The notes under the pieces: generated by a model
What the model was told of the DNA's origin: nothing
Seen by the model: the letters and a program-made list of their open reading frames with translations, nothing else
Database searches by the model: none
Part shown: positions 63,263 to 64,000 of the stretch, piece by piece
Position numbering within the stretch: the first letter of the stretch is position 1
How the letters are laid out: every line of letters starts with the position of its first letter
Translations under genes and position numbers: made by a program
DNA from: Bradyrhizobium elkanii USDA 76
Lineage (GTDB): Bacteria; Pseudomonadota; Alphaproteobacteria; Rhizobiales; Xanthobacteraceae
DNA: 64,000 bases
Direction of reading: 5' to 3'
Assembly: GCF_023278185.1 (NCBI RefSeq)
Contig: NZ_CP066356.1
Coordinates: forward strand, 3,216,001-3,280,000

Positions 63263-64000
63263 ATGAATGACGGGACCCCCATTCGACAGGCGCGCAATGT
63301 CGAACTCGGCGCCAGCGGCGAGGAATTCCAGAACCTGCACGAATTCGCGCGAAAGGCCCGCGCCAAGCTGAATCAGAACGCCTGGGACTACATCGTCGGC
63401 GCCTCGGAGACCGAGACCACGATGCGCCGCAACAGAATGGCGCTCGACGAGATCGCGTTCCGGCCGCGCGTCCTGCGCAACGTCATCAACGTCGATCCTT
63501 CTACCAAGGTATTCGGACGCAAGCTCCGGCTTCCCGTGATGATCGCCCCGGTCGGCGCGCTCGAGATCTTCGATCCGGATGCGGGCGCGGCCGTCGCGCG
63601 CGGAGCGGGAACGTTCGGCGCGGCGCACATGCTGAGTTCGGTGTCCGAGCCCGGGCTGGAGAACACCGCCAAGGCGGCACCGGATGCGCTTCGCATCTTC
63701 CAGCTCTATGTGCGCGGCGACGATGCCTTTGTCGAGGATGTGGTCAGCCGCAGCATCGACAATGGTTACGCCGCGTTCTGCCTCACCGTCGACACCGCCC
63801 ATTACAGCCGGCGCGAGCGCGACATAGCCAAGCGCTATGTCCGCGAGAGCCGCATCCGCGCCACCGGCGGCGATTTCCAGAAGGGGCTTGAATGGCGAAC
63901 GGTGAAGTTGATCAAGGACAAGTTCAAGATTCCACTTATCCTCAAGGGGATCGCCACCGCCGAAGACGCCAAGATCGCTCTCGACCACGGGGTCGACTGG
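63263..64000 (+). CDS. FMN-dependent alpha-hydroxy-acid dehydrogenase/oxidase (3' end outside window)
   Basis: 246 residues are inside the window, open at the right edge. Starts at 63263 after GGGAGAAG. The FMN barrel motifs are APVGALEIF, QLYVRGD, LTVDTA and ILKGIATAEDA, with the Lys that contacts flavin; the active-site H-G-G region would lie beyond the edge. It would oxidise an L-2-hydroxy acid to a 2-keto acid. Same strand as the GlxA-type gene, 166 bases downstream. Confidence 0.9.
   Translation, partial: MNDGTPIRQARNVELGASGEEFQNLHEFARKARAKLNQNAWDYIVGASETETTMRRNRMALDEIAFRPRVLRNVINVDPSTKVFGRKLRLPVMIAPVGALEIFDPDAGAAVARGAGTFGAAHMLSSVSEPGLENTAKAAPDALRIFQLYVRGDDAFVEDVVSRSIDNGYAAFCLTVDTAHYSRRERDIAKRYVRESRIRATGGDFQKGLEWRTVKLIKDKFKIPLILKGIATAEDAKIALDHGVDW

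Overview
The window looks like chromosomal DNA of a high-GC alphaproteobacterium, most likely Bradyrhizobium or a close relative. This rests on gene content (lanthanide-type methanol dehydrogenase with glutathione-dependent formaldehyde oxidation, many CaiB-type CoA transferases and solute-binding-protein transporters, OpgC, GcrA-family regulators) and on intergenic palindromic repeats that I recognise from Bradyrhizobiaceae genomes. No rRNA, tRNA or CRISPR array was found. About 69 protein genes and one integrase pseudogene are supported; four of these are micro-genes under 46 codons.

1-14 kb is a C1-oxidation region. A PQQ-associated ABC module (ATPase, beta-propeller, binding protein) and a secreted DUF protein lie left of S-formylglutathione hydrolase. 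A divergent response regulator / histidine kinase pair resembling FlhR/FlhS and an AraC regulator follow. Then comes xoxF - xoxG - glutathione-dependent formaldehyde dehydrogenase - gfa on the + strand. XoxF oxidises methanol in the periplasm, XoxG takes the electrons, and Gfa, FrmA and FghA take formaldehyde to formate. Strong hairpins lie between xoxF and xoxG and after gfa.

14-20 kb holds housekeeping or unrelated genes: epoxide hydrolase, membrane-anchored metallophosphoesterase, AI-2E family protein, GNAT acetyltransferase and an IalB-like protein. 20-26 kb is an accessory patch with lower GC, dispersed repeats, very small genes, a hydrolase-cyclase fusion, a receiver-only response regulator and, at its right edge, a decayed tyrosine integrase.

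26-30.5 kb encodes a class II aldolase, an M81 (MlrC-type) metallopeptidase, a GST-fold protein and a 2-hydroxychromene-2-carboxylate isomerase-like protein. 30.9-44.9 kb is a large divergent catabolic block. The minus operon has acyl-CoA ligase, TetR, an SDR and a Baeyer-Villiger-type monooxygenase. The plus operon has a branched-chain-type ABC importer, a second SDR, CoA transferase, enoyl-CoA hydratase, MaoC hydratase and a CitE-type lyase. A 27-bp near-perfect palindrome lies between them and is the obvious TetR operator. 44.9-50.1 kb is a minus operon with a third-domain TRAP transporter (one membrane pair, two different binding proteins) and another CoA transferase.

50.4-56 kb has OpgC, then a module that looks mobile: a small protein, an S24 (CI/LexA-like) repressor, a GcrA-like regulator, a 45-residue basic protein and a large serine recombinase. 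Three promoters here carry related operator-like sequences. 56-64 kb has a Gfa-fold protein, a CaiB CoA transferase, a divergent pair of tiny genes and a four-gene minus operon (GNAT-like transferase, MFS transporter, YqcI/YcgG-family protein, cupin). Facing that operon are a GlxA-type AraC regulator and an FMN-dependent alpha-hydroxy-acid dehydrogenase. This last cluster is my best candidate for an undescribed small-molecule system.
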